From: Martinezella tropici
GTDB lineage: Bacteria; Pseudomonadota; Alphaproteobacteria; Rhizobiales; Rhizobiaceae
Assembly: GCF_003287875.1 (NCBI RefSeq)
Contig: NZ_QMKK01000038.1
Coordinates: forward strand, 1 to 64,000
DNA: 64,000 nt
Direction of reading: 5' to 3'
Shown: positions 24,821-32,964 of the stretch, in pieces
How positions within the stretch are numbered: the stretch's first letter is position 1
Layout: each line of letters starts with the position of its first letter
Translations under genes and position numbers: made by a program
The notes under the pieces: model-generated
The model's input: the letters and a program-made list of their open reading frames with translations, nothing else
The model's database searches: none
Told to the model about the DNA's origin: nothing

Positions 24821-25183
24821 CTATTCGTCCGGAAAGCGGATGTCGAAGGCGGCGCGAACCTCGATCATGCCGTAGCGGGCGACGGGGAAAGTGGCGGCGA
24901 TTTCGGTCGCTTCCTCCATGTCCCGCGCTTCGATCAGCACGAAACCGCCGAGATGCTCCTTGATCTCGGCGAAAGGGCCATCCGTGACGATCGCATCACC
25001 CTTGCGCACCCGAACCGTCCTTGCGGTCTCCGGCTCGCGCAGGGCATTGGCGACGAGGAGATGGCCGCTCTCGCGCAGCCGGTTGTCGTTGTCGATCGAA
25101 TCCTGCGTCAGCTTTCGCCCTTCCTCTTCAGAAAGCTTGGCAATCTCAGCACTATCGAACCACACCTGGCAAAGGAACTTCAT
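24821..25183 (-). CDS. YCII/DGPF-family protein 2
   Basis: This 120-residue paralogue has the motif VTDGPFAEIKEHLGGFVLIE and starts MKFLCQVWFDSAE. ATG 25183 is chosen because GAGGAGG lies a few bases upstream; a longer frame to 25270 runs into the gene before it. It is probably cotranscribed with the sigma factor gene. It resembles protein 1 closely, which suggests a local duplication. Confidence 0.88.
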   Translation of the reverse strand: MKFLCQVWFDSAEIAKLSEEEGRKLTQDSIDNDNRLRESGHLLVANALREPETARTVRVRKGDAIVTDGPFAEIKEHLGGFVLIEARDMEEATEIAATFPVARYGMIEVRAAFDIRFPDE

Positions 25184-25193
25184 CTGCACCTCC

Positions 25194-25553
25194 TCAAACG
25201 TCAGGGCCGAAGTTATGGATTGGCCGCACCTCGATCGCGCCGAGCTTGGCGAGCGGAATGCCGGCGGCAATCCGGATCGCGTCGTTCAGATCCTTCGCCT
25301 CGATCAGGATGAAGCCGCCAAGATACTCCTTGGTTTCGATGAAAGGGCCATCCGTCACCGACGTCTCGCCATTGCGGACCCTTACCGTCACCGCAGATCT
25401 TGGCGATTGCAGCGCTTCGGCATGGATCATATTGCCGCTCGCCATCAGGTCACGGTCATAGCCGAGCGAATCCGAATCGAGCTTGTTCTTTTCATCCTTG
25501 GTCATGACGTCGAGCGTCGTGCCATCGAACCAGACCTGGCAGAGATATTTCAT
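25194..25553 (-). CDS. YCII/DGPF-family protein 1
   Basis: This 119-residue protein is the first gene of the ECF operon. It starts MKYLCQVWFDGTT after a GAGGAG site and has the motif VTDGPFIETKEYLGGFILIE. Proteins of this family are known neighbours and likely targets of ECF42 sigma factors. Eleven bases separate it from the second paralogue. A promoter recognised by the sigma factor itself would be expected in the 156 bases up to the divergent gene at 25710. Confidence 0.88.
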   Translation of the reverse strand: MKYLCQVWFDGTTLDVMTKDEKNKLDSDSLGYDRDLMASGNMIHAEALQSPRSAVTVRVRNGETSVTDGPFIETKEYLGGFILIEAKDLNDAIRIAAGIPLAKLGAIEVRPIHNFGPDV

Positions 25554-25709
25554 CGCAGCGTCTCCTCTTTCAATTTGCTGACAGCCATAGACGAGCGGCC
25601 GCGAAGCAAATCGACATCCCGATCCGCAGCATGACAAAAATTTTCGGCGCTGTCGAAAAAGCCCGAGCCCGGTCGACCAGTTCCGTCATCTCAAAAAGGA
25701 GAAACGGAC

Positions 25710-25940
25710 ATGTACAATCTTGAAGCAGCCCTTATCTATCATTGGCAGAAGAAGACCCTGTCGGACGAAGAGCTATTGCAAATGTCAAATCCCGGCGAAG
25801 TGATTGCCCGCACGGTGATCGGATTTGCCATTTTTGCCGTGATGATCCTCGGTCTGAATTTGTGGGCAACGCCCAACGACCAACGGCCGCATGTCGCGGC
25901 CGCTTATCAGATGCAATCGGTGTCAGCGGAAAAGCAATAG
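25710..25940 (+). CDS. Small single-span membrane protein, unknown function
   Basis: This 76-residue protein has one clear hydrophobic helix (about 36-53, ARTVIGFAIFAVMILGLNL) after an N-terminal amphipathic part. AAGGAG lies eight bases before the ATG. I recognise no family. It is divergent from the ECF/DGPF operon, so it could share its control region. The translated start is well supported by the ribosome-binding site and by the position of the helix. Confidence 0.7.
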   Translation: MYNLEAALIYHWQKKTLSDEELLQMSNPGEVIARTVIGFAIFAVMILGLNLWATPNDQRPHVAAAYQMQSVSAEKQ

Positions 25941-25972
25941 GGTGACGCCCCATTGCCTTGCTGGCTCGTGGC

Positions 25973-27475
25973 TTACTGAAATGCAGTTTCGAAGAAGCTG
26001 CGCAGTTTGCGCGAATGCAATGCTTCCGGTGGCATGGCGGCCAGTTTCTGGATGGCGCGGATGCCAATCTGCAGATGCTGATTGACCTGCGTGCGATAGA
26101 AGGCCGTCGCCATGCCGGGCAGCTTCAATTCGCCATGCAAAGGCTTGTCCGAAACGCAGAGCAGCGTGCCGTAGGGAACACGGAAGCGGAAGCCGTTGGC
26201 GGCGATCGTGGCCGATTCCATATCGAGCGCGACAGCGCGGGCCTGGGACAGCCGCTTCACCGGGCCTGCCTGATCGCGCAGTTCCCAGTTGCGGTTGTCG
26301 ATGGTGCCGACAGTGCCCGTGCGCATGATGCGCTTCAGCTCGAAGCCCTCATAGCCGGTGATTTCGGCAACGGCCGCTTCAAGCGCCACCTGCACTTCGG
26401 CGAGCGCCGGGATCGGCACCCAGACCGGCAGGTCGTCGTCGAGAACGTGATCCTCGCGCATATAGGCGTGGGCGAGCACATAGTCGCCGAGCCGCTGGCT
26501 GTTGCGCAGGCCGGCGCAATGACCGAGCATCAGCCAGGCATGCGGGCGCAGCACGGCCACGTGGTCGGTGATCGTCTTAGCGTTGGAAGGACCGACGCCG
26601 ATATTGATCATGGTAATGCCGGCATGGCCCTTCTTCTTCAGATGGTAGGCCGGCATTTGCGGCAGCCGCGGCGCGGCCACATCGCCTTCGGGCTGGCTGG
26701 AGCCAGCCTTGGTGATGATGTTGCCCGGTTCCACGAACTCGGTATAGCCATCGCCGCCCCTCGCCATCAGGTCGCGCGCCCATTTGCAGAATTCGTCGAT
26801 ATAGAACTGGTAGTTCGTGAACAGCACGAAATTCTGGAAATGCGCCGCACTGGTCGCGGTGTAGTGGACGAGGCGGGCCAGCGAATAATCGATGCGCTGC
26901 GCGGTAAATGGCGCAAGCGGCGAGGGCTCGCCCGGCGGCGGGATATATTCGCCGTTGGCGATTTCGTCGTCCGTGGTGTTCAAGTCCGGTGTGTCGAAGA
27001 GGTCGCGCAGCGGAATGTCTTCGAAAATACTGGCGGTTGCTTCCACATGGGCGCCTTCGCCGAAGGCGAAATGAATCGGGATGGGCGTCGTCGATTCCGA
27101 CACGACCACGGGAACATTGTGGCTGCGCATCAGGAGCGTCAACTGTTCCTTGAGATAATGCTTGAAGAGTTGCGGGCGGGTGATGGTCGTCGTGTAGACG
27201 CCGGGCGCCGTGACATGGCCGTAGGAGAGGCGCGAGTCGACATGGCCGAAGCTCGTCGTCTCGATGCTGACCTGCGGATAGAAGGCGCGGTAGCGCGCGG
27301 TGATCGGCGCGCCCTTGGCGAGCTTGGTGAAACTGTCGATCAGGAACGCGGTATTGCGCTCGTAAAGCTCCGTCAGCGCTTCGACGGCTTTGCCCGGATC
27401 ATCGAAGGTCCGCGGCTGGAACGGGCTGGGGGAGGAGATGTCGAGAGGTGAAAGAGAAGAGATTCTGTTGCTCAT
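25973..27475 (-). CDS. amn: AMP nucleosidase
   Basis: This 500-residue cytoplasmic enzyme cleaves AMP to adenine and ribose 5-phosphate and so helps set the adenylate pool. The N-terminal regulatory domain (about 20-190) carries the typical SFGHVDSRLSYGHVTAPG. The catalytic phosphorylase-like domain includes MINIGVGPSNAKTITDHVAV, RPHAWLMLGHCAGLR and ALDMESATIAANGFRFRVPY, the last holding the nucleoside-binding methionine-glutamate pair. Length and order match the E. coli enzyme family. It stands alone on the minus strand behind a small secreted-protein gene. Confidence 0.95.
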   Translation of the reverse strand: MSNRISSLSPLDISSPSPFQPRTFDDPGKAVEALTELYERNTAFLIDSFTKLAKGAPITARYRAFYPQVSIETTSFGHVDSRLSYGHVTAPGVYTTTITRPQLFKHYLKEQLTLLMRSHNVPVVVSESTTPIPIHFAFGEGAHVEATASIFEDIPLRDLFDTPDLNTTDDEIANGEYIPPPGEPSPLAPFTAQRIDYSLARLVHYTATSAAHFQNFVLFTNYQFYIDEFCKWARDLMARGGDGYTEFVEPGNIITKAGSSQPEGDVAAPRLPQMPAYHLKKKGHAGITMINIGVGPSNAKTITDHVAVLRPHAWLMLGHCAGLRNSQRLGDYVLAHAYMREDHVLDDDLPVWVPIPALAEVQVALEAAVAEITGYEGFELKRIMRTGTVGTIDNRNWELRDQAGPVKRLSQARAVALDMESATIAANGFRFRVPYGTLLCVSDKPLHGELKLPGMATAFYRTQVNQHLQIGIRAIQKLAAMPPEALHSRKLRSFFETAFQ

Positions 27476-27563
27476 GAGCCATTATAGAGTGTCGTTGGTA
27501 ACAAGCAAACGACGTGTCAGGAGCTGGCTCGGATTCTCGCAGCTATTTTTTGCAGCCGCCTCG

Positions 27564-27592
27564 ATGCCTGCGCGGGATCATCGCGCAGGCAT
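27564..27592. terminator. 11-bp perfect stem-loop downstream of small secreted protein
   Basis: 27564-27574 pairs perfectly with 27582-27592 around a 7-base loop. It starts within bases of the stop codon of the small gene and separates it from amn. There is no T-run, so it may stabilise an mRNA end or act as a Rho-assisted stop. Confidence 0.5.
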
Positions 27593-27595
27593 TCG

Positions 27596-27757
27596 TCATT
27601 GCACCGTGGTGCAATAAGGCGCGCCGGTCTCTACGCAGGTGAAGCTTGCGCCGAAATGCGATTGTGCGCCGCTGCGGCCTGCGTGTTCGACCGCAACCGA
27701 GAAGCTGAATGCAAAGATGGCGGCAAACAGCATGATGATGACAAAACGCCGTGCCAT
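27596..27757 (-). CDS. Small exported protein, 53 residues
   Basis: The frame reads MARRFVIIMLFAAIFAFSFS and continues to a short polar tail with two cysteines (FTCVETGAPYCTTVQ). The start looks like a signal peptide or membrane anchor and the two cysteines could form a disulfide in the periplasm. An in-frame ATG at 27772 would add five residues. No strong ribosome-binding site is seen. I do not recognise a family. A perfect stem-loop follows the stop codon directly, which supports a real transcription unit. Confidence 0.6.
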   Translation of the reverse strand: MARRFVIIMLFAAIFAFSFSVAVEHAGRSGAQSHFGASFTCVETGAPYCTTVQ

Positions 27758-27919
27758 GATGATCGAGTCCATGTCCTTGGCCCTACCCGTGCCCTATACT
27801 GGACACTGTTTTGCCATGGTCAGGCTGAACAGGTGCTGAGATACCGGTTCATCCGGCGTTCAGAAATATTACCGGTCTCGAATGGTCGCCTGCATGTGTT
27901 CGCAGGTACATAGAAGCAG

Positions 27920-27940
27920 GCCCGCCGACCAGCGGCGGGC
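27920..27940 (-). terminator. Terminator-like hairpin after DUF2147 gene
   Basis: An 8-bp GC-rich stem (27920-27927 with 27933-27940) lies 35 bases beyond the stop codon. It lacks a T-run on the minus strand. Confidence 0.45.
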
Positions 27941-27974
27941 GGACCGATAGTGTGGCGGATAGGAAATCGCCTTT

Positions 27975-28313
27975 TTACAACCTCGTCCAGGTCTGCGACT
28001 TGCAGAATATCTCGAGCACGCAGCCCCTCATCTTGACGCTGTTGCCGCTCACGGTGCCGGAGCCGCTATAGGTCTTGTTTTCGGAAGGGTCGGTGAGCTC
28101 GCCCGTATAGCTGCCGCCCTTGCCCTGCATCTTGCCGATCTGCTTGCCGGCATATTTGCCGGTCTTCAGCGTCACGCAATAGCTGTCCGAGCAGGGTGCA
28201 ATGGCGGCGGTATCGCCCTCAACTGTTTTCCAGTTGCCGACGATCGGCTCCTCGGCAAAGGCCGCACTCGCGCTCAGCAGCAGCGCGGCAGCAAGAATAG
28301 TGGCACGGATCAT
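27975..28313 (-). CDS. DUF2147-family exported protein
   Basis: This 112-residue protein starts with a clear signal peptide (MIRATILAAALLLSASAAFA, cleavage after AFA). The mature part begins EEPIVGNWKTVEGDTAAIAPC and has the family pattern of a small beta-barrel with GKYAGKQIGKMQGKG and a C-terminal WTRL. Two or three cysteine pairs may be disulfide-bonded. The function of the family is unknown. The frame is open further upstream, but ATG 28313 begins exactly at the signal peptide with GGGAGGA upstream. Confidence 0.82.
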   Translation of the reverse strand: MIRATILAAALLLSASAAFAEEPIVGNWKTVEGDTAAIAPCSDSYCVTLKTGKYAGKQIGKMQGKGGSYTGELTDPSENKTYSGSGTVSGNSVKMRGCVLEIFCKSQTWTRL

Positions 28314-28780
28314 GATGTTATTATTCCTCCCCAAGGTGCCATCCGGCTCCATGGCCGGGAACGTGGCGAGATTATCTAACGCGAACGTAAAGGTAAATAC
28401 GGTCTTTGGCACGCAGATCTCCTGTCTCCAGGCCATCCATGCATCATCAGAACAAGGCATCGGGTTGAACTGCGCTGATTTTGTGGTGAACGAAGGGTTT
28501 AAATCCAAATCCTAACGGAAGGTTAAGCCTGCGCGAAAATCCTTAATTTGCAAGGGAAGCGATGTTTAACAAAATCCCAAGTTTACCAAGCATTTGCACT
28601 TTGTTTGCATCGAATTAATCATGCATTTTAGGCGTTTTTTGAAAGCCGTCTGCGATAGTGAAGCCATCAAACGAGCGGGGCAAACCCGCCGGCCGGAAGA
28701 ACCGGAAAGCCGCGAATGACGGCAAGGTTCGGACGGAAAACAGGGCAGATACGAACAGAAGTCAAACAGGGATAATAGCA
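28314..28780. other. AT-rich intergenic region
   Basis: It holds the divergent promoters of the DUF2147 gene and the small SEL1-like gene. Base composition is clearly more AT-rich than the neighbours around 28510-28640. I see no gene, repeat or tRNA in it. Confidence 0.55.
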
Positions 28781-29044
28781 ATGGCACGCTTCGAAACGCC
28801 GATGTCTGGAAATGCCATGATGGGTGGTAACAGCGCCGATGCCCTTTGCGAACTGGGCGTGAACTACGCGACCGGCAGGGGCTGCAATGCAGACCTCGTT
28901 GCCGCCCACAAATGGTTGAATATCGCCGCCATTCGTGGCAGCGAGCGCGCCGCCGAGCTTCGCGCCGACGTGGCCGCGACCTTGACCAAGATGCAGCTCG
29001 CAGCAGCGCTGCGCGCCGCCCGCGAATGGATGACCACGCACTGA
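28781..29044 (+). CDS. Small SEL1-like repeat protein
   Basis: This 87-residue protein contains one SEL1/TPR-like unit, with LCELGVNYATGRGCNADLVAAHKWLNIAAIRGS at about 22-55; in the full family such units mediate protein contacts. It ends in a second helix pair (LAAALRAAREWM). ATG 28781 follows AGGGAT, and the domain starts soon after. The closest typical neighbours in rhizobia are similarly short single-unit proteins of unknown partner. A hairpin follows at 29128. Confidence 0.75.
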   Translation: MARFETPMSGNAMMGGNSADALCELGVNYATGRGCNADLVAAHKWLNIAAIRGSERAAELRADVAATLTKMQLAAALRAAREWMTTH

Positions 29045-29127
29045 AGCGGGCCAAACCAAATACGACGTACTGACCTTGAAGGAGGGGATGTCGGCGGACG
29101 AGGGAGAGGCGAACCGCCGAACGATGA

Positions 29128-29163
29128 AAACCGCGACCGGCCGGGACAAGGCAGGCGCGGTTT
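29128..29163 (+). terminator. Hairpin downstream of the SEL1-like gene
   Basis: Eight pairs (29128-29135 with 29156-29163) enclose a 20-base loop, and T-rich sequence follows shortly. It would end the transcript of the SEL1-like gene before the converging aminotransferase gene. Confidence 0.5.
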
Positions 29164-29176
29164 CGTCGTTTTGGGC

Positions 29177-30289
29177 TTAACCGATCGCCTTCAGCACTTT
29201 GGCCAGCGCTTCGGCGAACAGATCGAGATCTTGCTTTGGCCCGACGCTCACGCGGATGCAGCGGTTGAGCGGCGCTACGCCGGGCATGCGGATGAAGACG
29301 CCATGCTGGATCAGCCCGTCGACGATGGCACGGGCATAAGTACCGTCGCGGCCGCAATCGATGGCGACGAAGTTGGTGGCGGAGGCAAGAGGCAGCAGCC
29401 CGTTGTCGCGGGCGATCGTGCCGATCTCCTCGCGAGCAGCTCTAATCTTGCCGACCACTCCGGCAAGATAGGCCTGGTCCTTCAGCGCGGCGAGCGCCGC
29501 CACGGTCGCGAGCCTGTTCATGCCGAAGTGATTGCGGATCTTGTCGAAGGCCAGCACGGTCTCCGGCGCGCCGATGACATAGCCGACGCGGGCGCCGGCA
29601 AGGCCATAGGCCTTAGAGAAGGTGCGGGTGCGCAAGACATTCGGCAGGTCGATCAGGGTTGAGATATCAGGAAGCGAGCTGGCGGGCCCGGTTTCGCTAT
29701 AGGCTTCGTCGAGGATCAGCAGGCAGTTGCCAGGCAATGCATGGGCAAAGGCGACGATCTTGTCGGCATCCCACCAGCTTCCCATCGGATTATCGGGATT
29801 GGCGAAATAGACAAGCGGCGCATTCTCGCGTTTCACTGTCTCGAGCAAACCATCGAGATCCTCGCGATCGTCGACATAGGGCACGGTGACGAGGCGGCCG
29901 CCGAAACCGGCGACATGGAAATTGAAGGTGGGATAGCCGCCAAGCGAGGTGACGACCGGCGTACCCGGCTCGATGACCATGCGCGCGATCAGGCCAAGCA
30001 GGCTGTCGATCCCTTCGCCGACGGCGATATTGGCGGATTGAACGCCGAGATGCGCCGCCAGTGCTTGCTTCAGCTCGAAATTTTCAGGATCGTTATACAT
30101 CCAGATATCGCCGGCGTTTTCGCGCATAGCCGCGATGACGGAGGGCGCCGGCCCGAAGCCGCTTTCATTGGCGCCGATACGGGCCTTGACCGTCAACCCG
30201 CGCTGACGCTCCAGCGCCTCGGGGCCGACGAAAGGAACGGTGGAGGGCAGGGCGCTGATCAGCGGCGTGAAGCGCGAGAAGGCGGACAT
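29177..30289 (-). CDS. Class I/II PLP aminotransferase, HisC-like
   Basis: This 370-residue enzyme has the fold of histidinol-phosphate-type aminotransferases. The PLP lysine is in RTFSKAYGLAGARVGYV near residue 225, the aspartate-tyrosine contact is in LLILDEAYSE, and VYFANPDNPMG is the conserved NPxNP-like loop. The substrate could be histidinol phosphate or an aromatic or phosphonate amino acid; no his genes are nearby, so a general aminotransferase role is as likely. ATG 30289 is preferred to the open frame reaching 30409, because homology begins there. Confidence 0.85.
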   Translation of the reverse strand: MSAFSRFTPLISALPSTVPFVGPEALERQRGLTVKARIGANESGFGPAPSVIAAMRENAGDIWMYNDPENFELKQALAAHLGVQSANIAVGEGIDSLLGLIARMVIEPGTPVVTSLGGYPTFNFHVAGFGGRLVTVPYVDDREDLDGLLETVKRENAPLVYFANPDNPMGSWWDADKIVAFAHALPGNCLLILDEAYSETGPASSLPDISTLIDLPNVLRTRTFSKAYGLAGARVGYVIGAPETVLAFDKIRNHFGMNRLATVAALAALKDQAYLAGVVGKIRAAREEIGTIARDNGLLPLASATNFVAIDCGRDGTYARAIVDGLIQHGVFIRMPGVAPLNRCIRVSVGPKQDLDLFAEALAKVLKAIG

Positions 30290-30466
30290 GCTGGCTTTGT
30301 TTCCCGAAATCAGTTGCAGGGTGCGGCAGAATAGGCGCTTGGCGGGTGGTTGCAAGGCGGAAAGACGCGGCCTTCGGATTGCGTCGTCCCAATCATTGAA
30401 AATCCTCATCAGTTGCCATTAAAGGAAGTCTCGATCGTCGCGACAGCATCGATTAACGAGGCCCCG

Positions 30467-31066
30467 ATGGATAAGCTCGCAATAGCGTTCCTTGCATCAA
30501 ATAATGGAACCTCATTTCGGATGGTCAACGAGGCCATCCGAGCGAACACAGTGAACGCTGCCGTCGTCGTACTGATCAGCAATAGGGCTTCGTCCGCAGC
30601 GCTAGCCTATGCTGAGGCCAACGGTATTCCCTCGTTTCATATTCCGACGAGGGACAGGGAGGCTGATGCGGACAAACAGCTTCGCGACACGCTAATCGCC
30701 TATGGTGCTGAAATGGTTGTCCTATCTGGCTATCTCAAGAAACTTGGCCCGCTTGCGCTCGCCGCGTTTGAGGGGCGAATATTGAATGTTCATCCGGGGC
30801 TGCTGCCCAAATACGGCGGATTGGGGATGTACGGGCGAAGAGTTCACCAAGCCGTGCTCGACAATCGAGAGACAGAAACAGGCGCAACAATCCACCTCGT
30901 AGACGGAGAGTATGACCACGGAAGAACTGTGGCCACAACGACTGTTCAAATCCATCCCGACGATAGCGTACTTTCGCTGGAGCAACGAGTCATGGCTGCG
31001 GAATGCAACCTTTTCACCGATCTCATACGCCGCATATCAATGGGCGAACTACGCCTGCCGTTATAG
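30467..31066 (+). CDS. PurN-like formyltransferase of divergent type
   Basis: This 199-residue protein resembles glycinamide ribonucleotide formyltransferase, which uses 10-formyltetrahydrofolate. The catalytic trio is kept: N107 and H109 in ILNVHPGLLPKY and D150 in GEYDHGR. The phosphate loop is altered, ASNNGTS where PurN has SGxGTN, and the middle reads GGLGMYGRRVHQAV, as in purN of more distant phyla. No purM is adjacent. Codon and base composition are poorer in GC than the flanks. It may act on another amino sugar or nucleotide. An upstream extension of the frame lacks homology, so ATG 30467 is used. Confidence 0.75.
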   Translation: MDKLAIAFLASNNGTSFRMVNEAIRANTVNAAVVVLISNRASSAALAYAEANGIPSFHIPTRDREADADKQLRDTLIAYGAEMVVLSGYLKKLGPLALAAFEGRILNVHPGLLPKYGGLGMYGRRVHQAVLDNRETETGATIHLVDGEYDHGRTVATTTVQIHPDDSVLSLEQRVMAAECNLFTDLIRRISMGELRLPL

Positions 31067-31189
31067 AACGGCGCAAAGGGCCGAACGCAGCCGCCGGCCC
31101 GCGCTCCCCGGGGCCAGACGGCTGCGTGTTCTCTCTAATGCAGGGTCGAGTCGGAACGGCAGCAGCTTTTTGGCTGCCACCGATTCCGG

Positions 31190-31942
31190 TTACAAACCTG
31201 CGTCAGCCATCCAGAGTTCAGCATCCGCACCGCCCGGAATTCGCAGCGGGGCGGATGGATCGGTGGCTGCCCGCCACACTGCCTTCGCTACGTCGGGAGC
31301 ATAGGTCACAGGGCCGGTGTCGTCCTGTACATTCTTTATGAATTGCTGGATCAAGGGCGCATAATCCGGATCGTCCAGCCCACGCAAATGTGGACGCGCA
31401 TTCTCCCCAAAACGAGTTTCCGGCGACCGGCCTGGCAGGACAATATGCACCCGCACGCCAAATGGCTCCATCTCCACCGATAAGGACTCGGTGAAGGCGT
31501 TCACCGCTGCCTTGCTCGCCCGGTAGATCCCGATCACAGGCAGAGTCTTGACCGTCACCGTGGAGGTGACGTTGACGATGACTCCGGCCCGACGTTGACG
31601 CATCTGGGGCAATACGGCCTGGACCATCGCCAATGTGCCGATCGTATTTGTCTGAAACAGCGACTGCACCGTTTCCGGCGCAGTCAGTTCGATTGGTGAG
31701 GGCGCTCCGAAACCGGCATTGTTGACCAATACGTCTATCGGACCGGCAGCTTTCACGGCGTCCGCGATGCTTGCCGGATTGGTGACGTCGAGCGCGAGAA
31801 TACGCAGGCGTTCGGAAACCGGTAGCAGCTCGGGTTTGGGCGTGCGCATTGTCGCGATGACATGCCACCCTCGTTCGAAAAACAGTTTCGCAGTCTCCAG
31901 GCCGAAGCCAGACGAGCAACCAGTAATCAATATCGTGGACAT
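31190..31942 (-). CDS. Classical SDR-family oxidoreductase
   Basis: This 250-residue NAD(P)-dependent enzyme has all canonical elements: TGCSSGFG at residues 7-14, the NNAG block, a catalytic serine in VNVTSTVTV, and YRASK. It differs in this from the SDR-like protein at 6328-7116. ATG 31942 follows GGAGAGG. It is divergent from an AraC regulator with 97 bases between, and is the probable target of that regulator. The substrate is not predictable. Confidence 0.9.
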   Translation of the reverse strand: MSTILITGCSSGFGLETAKLFFERGWHVIATMRTPKPELLPVSERLRILALDVTNPASIADAVKAAGPIDVLVNNAGFGAPSPIELTAPETVQSLFQTNTIGTLAMVQAVLPQMRQRRAGVIVNVTSTVTVKTLPVIGIYRASKAAVNAFTESLSVEMEPFGVRVHIVLPGRSPETRFGENARPHLRGLDDPDYAPLIQQFIKNVQDDTGPVTYAPDVAKAVWRAATDPSAPLRIPGGADAELWMADAGL

Positions 31943-31989
31943 GAGCCTCTCCAAACAAAAGGAATGATGCCATGGTAGTGACCGCGCGA

Positions 31990-32014
31990 GAGACTTTATA
32001 TACGCTATAGTCTC
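31990..32014. promoter_or_regulatory. Dyad between divergent SDR and AraC genes
   Basis: GAGACT and AGTCTC form a 6-bp inverted repeat with a 13-base AT-rich spacer, centred between the two start codons. It may be an operator or overlap the promoters. AraC proteins more often bind direct repeats, so this is tentative. Confidence 0.35.
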
Positions 32015-32039
32015 CCTTTCTTTAGCGTTAGTCCCGATT

Positions 32040-32948
32040 ATGACCGTCGATCCCCTTGCCGAAATCGTCACGCTACTGCAGCCGGCCGCACGCTTTTCGA
32101 AGCTGGTGGAATGCGCCGGCGCCTGGCGAATTCATCGCGAGGCCACAGGCCAGCCATTCTACTGCGCAATCCTTGAGGGGCGTTGCCGTGTAACGTTTGG
32201 AGGACATCAGCCTTTCATCCTCCGAGCCGGCGATTTCGTGCTCGTGCCGGCCATGCGCGACCTCGTCAACGAGAGTGTCGACGTACCGGCCGGTCTGTCC
32301 GCCATGGTTCCAACGCAGCTGAGTGACGGCCATTTCCGTGTCGGCCGCCTCGAAGGGCCGGCGGATATGCGCATGCGCATAGGGCATTGCAGCTTCGGTG
32401 CGCCGGATGCGGCCTTGCTCGTTTCCCTCTTGCCTGACGTAGTTATCGTTCGTGACGAGCCCCGACTCGCGACGCTGATGCAATTGGTCGGTGAGGAAAC
32501 GCGCGAGCGCCGGCCGGCACGCGAACTCGTGCTGGAACGGCTGCTGGAGGTGTTGTTGATCGAGGCATTGCGATCCGGCACGGAAACAACCGTCACGTCG
32601 AGCTTGAGTCGCGGCCTTGCCGATGAACGCCTAGCCGCAGCACTTCACGCAATGCATGCGCGTCCTGCCCATCCTTGGACTGTCGCGGATCTTGCGACCG
32701 AAGCGGCCCTGTCCCGATCGGCTTTCTTTGCGCGTTTCAGCCGCGTCGTCGGCCTGCCGCCAATGGAATATCTATTGGCTTGGCGCATGGCTCTTGCAAA
32801 GCAGCTATTGCGCAGCCGCGAATTGGGCATGGATCAGGTAGCTGAACGCGTTGGCTACGGATCGGCAAGCACTTTCAGCGTTGCCTTTGCGCGATACGCA
32901 GGAATGCCGCCTGCACGATATGCCCGCGGGGACGTGCGAAGCGATTGA
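32040..32948 (+). CDS. AraC-family regulator with N-terminal cupin domain
   Basis: This 302-residue protein has an N-terminal cupin-type sensor (about 15-190, FSKLVECAGAWRIHREATGQ) and two C-terminal helix-turn-helix motifs (about 215-295; TVADLATEAALSRSAFFARF, then GMDQVAERVGYGSASTFSVAF). Its closest relatives usually control the oxidoreductase next to them, here the divergent SDR. The ribosome-binding site is weak. Confidence 0.92.
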   Translation: MTVDPLAEIVTLLQPAARFSKLVECAGAWRIHREATGQPFYCAILEGRCRVTFGGHQPFILRAGDFVLVPAMRDLVNESVDVPAGLSAMVPTQLSDGHFRVGRLEGPADMRMRIGHCSFGAPDAALLVSLLPDVVIVRDEPRLATLMQLVGEETRERRPARELVLERLLEVLLIEALRSGTETTVTSSLSRGLADERLAAALHAMHARPAHPWTVADLATEAALSRSAFFARFSRVVGLPPMEYLLAWRMALAKQLLRSRELGMDQVAERVGYGSASTFSVAFARYAGMPPARYARGDVRSD

Positions 32949-32964
32949 GGACGTGAAGCCAAAT

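Noticed and set aside
29087..29180. A 30-codon frame after an AGGAGG-like sequence downstream of the SEL1-like gene
   Set aside because: The ribosome-binding sequence is too close to the ATG, and the frame runs through the hairpin that probably ends the transcript.
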